This document shows positions 61,141-64,000 of a DNA stretch of 64,000 bases, piece by piece. The notes beneath the pieces were generated by a model. That model was not told the DNA's origin and did not search any database. It saw only the letters and a list, made by a program, of their open reading frames with translations. Each line of letters begins with the position of its first letter. Position 1 is the stretch's first letter. Origin of the DNA: Gigaspora margarita (lineage: Eukaryota > Glomeromycota > Glomeromycetes > Diversisporales > Gigasporaceae); the NCBI GenBank assembly GCA_009809945.1, contig WTPW01000489.1, forward strand, positions 269,173-333,172, given 5' to 3'. Both the position numbers and the translations under genes were made by a program.

Positions 61141-64000
61141 ACATATTGTGGTTATTGGAATAGCAAGTAAGTTCTAAAACAAAATTTTTATAGTAACATA
61201 ATAGAAATTACAATAATTCCAACTTACCTTAACAAATAAGTTTTGTAATATAATATTTACCACATACTGTGTTCATTGGAAAAGCAAGCACTGGAGTAAG
61301 CTCTGCAACAGAATTTCTTACAGTAACTTACAATAGAAATCATGTTAATTTTAATGCAAATAATAGTCACAACCAAATGCTATAGTCACCAGAATAGCAA
61401 GTTCTGCAACAGAATTTTTATGGTACCTTATGATAGAAACATGATAATTCCAATACAAACTAATTTACATACTGTGTTATTAGAATAGCAAGTAAGTTTT
61501 GTAACAATTTTAAGTAACTCTTAATAGAAATTACAAAAACTCAATTACAAACTAACTCAATTCTAACTACATAGAAATCATGATAATTCCAATACAACTA
61601 ACTTAACCTTAATTATACTATAGTTACTAGAATAGCAAGCTCTGCAACAGAAGTTTTTATAGTAAGTCAAGGTAGAAATCACAATAATTCCTATGCAAAC
61701 CAATTNGATCTTAANTACATATTGTAATCACCAAAATANCAAGATGTTAATTTCAATGCAAATTAACTTNATNTTAATTGTAATATACCACTCAAGCTTA
61801 ATTATATACTATGTATTACCAAAATTTTTTCCAATGACTCATAATAGAAGTTATTATAAATTTAATGCAAACTAACTCAATTTTAACCAAATATTGTAGT
61901 TACTGGTTAGAAAGTCCTATAACAGAATTTTACAGTAATATAGAAATCAAAATAATTCCAATGCAAACTAAATCAATCTTAACCACAAACTATAGTCACT
62001 GGAGTAGTAAGGTTTGTAATAAAATTTTTTATAGTTACTTATAATAGAAATTATAAAAATTCCAATACAAACTAACTCAACCTTAACTATAGAAGCATGA
62101 TAATTCTATTGCAAACTAACTTAATCACATACTGCAGTTACTAGAATGGTAACAGAATTTTTTACCATAATAAAATCAGGATAATTCTAATACAAATTAA
62201 CTCAATCTTAACTATACTGTGCCACTGGAATAATGAGTAAAGTTCTGTANCAATTTTTTATAATAACTCTCAATAGAATCACAATAATTTTAATATAAAC
62301 TAACTCAGTTTAAACTACATAGAAAACACAATAATTCCAATGCAAGTTAACTCAAGTCATGCAACAGAATTTTTTACTGTAACTTAGTAGAAATTATGAT
62401 AATTCCAATACAAACTATGTGTTAATGGAATATCAATTTTATAACAATTTTTCAATAACCCATGATAATATTATGAAAATTTCAATAAAACTAAACTTAA
62501 ACTACATACTATGGTTATTGGAATAGCAAGTAAGTTCTATAACAAAACTTTACACCAGTATTATATAATAAAATCACAAAAATTCCAATGCAAACTATCT
62601 CAACCTTAACTACAACTTGGTTACCAGAATGGAAGATACTGCTAAGTTTTGTAACAGAATTTTTTTATAGTAACTTACTACAGAAATTACAATAATTCTA
62701 ATTCAAGCTAATTCAACCTTAACTATAATAATTTAATGCAAATTAAACTGCATACTGTAACTACAAAAATACCACAAGAATAGTGAGTTCTATAATAGTT
62801 TTTTTTTACAGTAATTCATAGTAGAAGTAATAACAAAGTAACTTTATTTTAACTGCATATTCCTATGATAGTAAATTCTGTAATATAATTTTTTTTATAG
62901 TAACTTATGATAACAATTATAATAATTCAATATAAATTAACTCAACCTTATCACTATACTGCATTGGTGAGTAAGTTATATAATAATAATTCAAATACAA
63001 ACTAACTCAGCTACAAATGTATCACTAGAATTTCAAGTAAGTTTTATAATAAAATATTATATGATAACAATATATTTTTGATAATTCTAATGCAAACTAA
63101 CTCAAATTTAACCACATAATGTTGTTATCAAGTAATTTCTATAACAATATTTTTGTAGTAACTTATAATAAAATCACAATAATTCCAATGTGAACTAACC
63201 TTCTTAGCTGCATACTATGGCCATAGTAAATAAGTCTTTAACAGAATTTTTTATAGTAACTCTCAGCAAAAATTATGATAATTTTAATACAAACTACATC
63301 AATTTTAACTATATAAAAATTACAATAATTCCAATNCAAATNAATTNANCCTTAATTACATACTATNGTTAANAGAACTTTACAATACTTTTAATGAAAA
63401 GCAACTCAACCTTAACTGCATACTATGATCATTGGAATAGTAAGTAAATTCTGCAATAATTTTTTTAAAAGTAGTTCAACAATTGCAATTAAAGTAGTTC
63501 TAATACAAACTAACTCAATCTAAACTAATATAAATCATAATAATTTAAATACAAACTGACTCAACTTTAACTGCATATTGTAGTTACCATAATAGCGATT
63601 CTGTAGATAAATTTTTTAACTTATAGTAGAAATTACAATAATTTTAATGCAAACTTATTCAACCTAATCATATATTGTGGTCATGGAATGCCAGTAAGTT
63701 TGTAACAAAATTTTATAGTAACTTAATAATAATTTCAATGCAAACTAACTCAACCACTATATAATGCATTAGTATAAATTTTTTTTATAGTTGCTCATGA
63801 TAAAAATTACAATAATTCTATTACAAACCAACTCAACTCTATATCACTGGAATAATAAGTAAGTTTTGTAACAAAACATTTTATAATAACTCATAGTAGA
63901 AACCATAATCATTCTGATGCAAACTAAACCAACTTTAATCACATATTGTAGTCACCAGAATAGTGAGTTCTATAATAAAATGTTTTAAGTAACTCATGAT
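61141..64000 (+). repeat. Degenerate satellite array, right block
   Basis: Roughly 25-30 diverged units, each about 90-120 bp. Spacing of the GGAATAGCAAGT(A)AGTT landmark is 121, 114 and ~92 bp in the first units. Repeating landmarks are AATTCCAATACAAACTAACT, CAACCTTAACTACATACTGT, TGTAACAGAATTTTT and AGTAACTTA(T)GATAGAAAT. It runs off the window's end. Scattered Ns suggest assembly difficulty. It is the same family and orientation as 2760-4640. Confidence 0.85.

Overview
The window looks like a piece of nuclear genome from a very AT-rich, repeat-laden fungus, most likely an arbuscular mycorrhizal fungus (Glomeromycotina; a Gigaspora-like genome would fit). Four things point there. Base composition is extremely AT-rich with GT...AG introns of about 65-110 bp. 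There is a tyrosine-kinase-like protein kinase of the type expanded in that group. The FAR1/MULE and LINE open reading frames resemble those common in these genomes. Short TTAGGG-type repeats are present. The assignment is by recognition of protein style, not by a search. The window reads as a TE graveyard with one credible host-type gene.

Layout. 1-7.6 kb: AT-rich DNA, a degenerate ~90-120 bp satellite interrupted by a 531-bp palindromic MITE, and a tRNA-headed repeat (minus). 8.06-10.76 kb: a long TIR element with an assembly gap. 11-17 kb: nested palindromes, a second tRNA-headed repeat (plus) and a TIR element holding a repeated 18-bp palindrome. 17.0-20.8 kb: a dead LINE (minus) split by an 870-bp hAT-like insertion. 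21-24.9 kb: foldback elements, including a 1.04-kb element made of five tandem hairpins. 24.9-29.3 kb: a complete but dead MULE with TIRs, a repeated-motif leader and a FAR1-MULE-SWIM-zinc knuckle pseudogene. 31-34 kb: palindromes, a dead Merlin/IS1595-type transposase and several small elements with 8-bp target duplications. 35-38.6 kb: TIR elements carrying telomere-like cores. 38.995-41.485 kb (minus): an apparently intact 11-exon kinase gene, with a three-fold repeated pair of exons and a hydrophobic C-terminal exon. 41.6-46.8 kb: repeats and a tandem trio of hairpins. 47.2-57.5 kb: a second dead LINE (plus) split by a long nested insertion. Inside that insertion 1,817 bp are repeated identically across a single N, almost certainly an assembly artefact. 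57.9-60.5 kb: more MITEs. 61.1-64 kb: the same satellite as at 2.8-4.6 kb.

How it fits together. The kinase is the only gene with uninterrupted, spliceable frames. The three transposon genes (MULE, LINE, Merlin) are all broken. Many stop codons and catalytic losses can be explained by C-to-T or G-to-A transitions, suggesting deamination-type decay. Many non-autonomous elements here have GGG-type ends and 8-bp target duplications, which would suit Merlin- or hAT-type mobilisation. All splice models, TIR and target-duplication calls were made by eye.
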